Below are positions 60,450 through 61,639 of a stretch of DNA of 61,639 nt, one piece after another. Source of the stretch: an uncultured Bacteroidales bacterium (GTDB lineage Bacteria; Bacteroidota; Bacteroidia; Bacteroidales; Muribaculaceae). The stretch spans positions 1 through 61,639 of the forward strand of contig URIC01000005.1 of the NCBI GenBank assembly GCA_900547755.1, read 5' to 3'. The translations under genes were made by a program, and so were the position numbers. The notes under the pieces are model-generated. The model was not told where the DNA came from. It ran no database searches and saw nothing but the letters and a program-made list of their open reading frames with translations. The stretch's first letter is position 1, and every line of letters begins with the position of its first letter.

Positions 60450-60711
60450 CACTCGCAAAACGGGACAGGCCCCATGGCTTGACCGGGACGCGAGAGGACA
60501 TTGACAGACTGCGACAGACAGAAAAGTCAGCAACAAGACAAGTGAGACAAGGGAAACGAGATAAGTTTTCCGTCAATTCCGGGCCCTCCTTCAAATAGAA
60601 GGAGGCGTCCAGACACGATGGATCGAGGCATCCGTTGAGCGGCCGTCCACATCTGAAGGATGCGTGACGGCGAGGACAAATTTGAAAAAAAAGAAATCTG
60701 AAAAGATAACA
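60450..60711 (+). other. 16S rRNA leader
   Basis: About 260 bases transcribed ahead of 16S. It contains one clear hairpin, CCTCCTTC/GAAGGAGG (60585-60592 with 60598-60605), and no open frame of interest. The 5' half of the RNase III processing stem should lie here; its partner would be beyond the window. Confidence 0.6.

Positions 60712-61639
<928 letters not shown>

Overview
The window comes from a gut Bacteroidales chromosome, most likely the family Muribaculaceae (S24-7). The evidence is a partial 16S rRNA gene at the right edge with a Bacteroidales-like signature, a SusC/SusD pair, Mfa-type fimbriae, repeated promoters of the Bacteroidetes type (TTTG, 19-20 bp, TAnnTTTG), an almost complete lack of Shine-Dalgarno sequences, and C-terminal domains resembling type IX secretion sorting signals. 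Base composition is fairly GC-rich. A few AT-rich patches stand out: the DUF3800 gene, the 35.5-36.3 kb intergenic region, and the distal two thirds of the fimbrial DUF4906 gene.

Layout. 0-5.5 kb: a susC/susD operon on the minus strand with a leader of about 400 nt. 5.8-10.3 kb: a secreted RPG-repeat protein, a REP-associated tyrosine transposase (RAYT) surrounded by inverted REP doublets, and a secreted protein with a sorting-type C-terminus. 10.3-12.6 kb: a tightly overlapping minus-strand operon (family 2 glycosyltransferase, DUF6452 lipoprotein with a TTG start, DUF6048 protein). 12.8-13.7 kb: a candidate small structured RNA convergent with a lone DUF3800 gene. 13.8-18 kb: a bile-salt-hydrolase-like enzyme, then a lipoprotein and a C10 (streptopain-like) protease. 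18-21.3 kb: a minus-strand operon of an AI-2E-family membrane protein, thymidine kinase and cysteine desulfidase. 21.4-27.5 kb: dacB, a conserved protein, rsmI, a coiled-coil lipoprotein, a GH13 amylase and a SPOR lipoprotein. 27.5-31.5 kb: a DUF4954 protein, hflX, an OmpH-like lipoprotein and a small membrane protein.

31.5-35.5 kb is a clearly delimited operon of two tandem pepD dipeptidases with a muramidase between them. 35.7-36.14 kb holds no convincing gene. It has a strong promoter, a terminator hairpin, and a nested set of long-range complementary segments (6 + 12 + 2 + 5 bp closing helix), so I call it a large orphan structured RNA; I regard it as the most interesting unexplained object here. 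36.3-38.9 kb: a tiny lipoprotein, a protein that is little more than a signal peptide plus a sorting-like domain, ilvE and an HD phosphohydrolase. 38.9-41.8 kb: an LptD-like outer-membrane protein. 41.8-52.6 kb: a six-gene Mfa-type fimbrial operon with a G9 tract at its putative promoter, a long leader, a 19-bp tandem duplication before the first gene, and an attenuator-like hairpin after the major subunit. 52.6-60.3 kb: a TlpA-like lipoprotein, another REP doublet, and housekeeping genes (zapB-like, zapA, rny, ricT, gldH, M24 peptidase, cca). 60.4 kb to the end: the rRNA promoter, leader and the first 930 or so bases of 16S rRNA.

How parts fit together. RNase Y and RicT are adjacent and partner in RNA decay in Bacillus. 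The RAYT is the probable source of the five REP doublets. The fimbrial genes follow the anchor/usher-region, major subunit, Mfa2 anchor, accessory and tip order. No rRNA beyond 16S, tRNA, CRISPR array, integrase or origin was seen. All functional calls rest on reading motifs by eye; no database search was possible.
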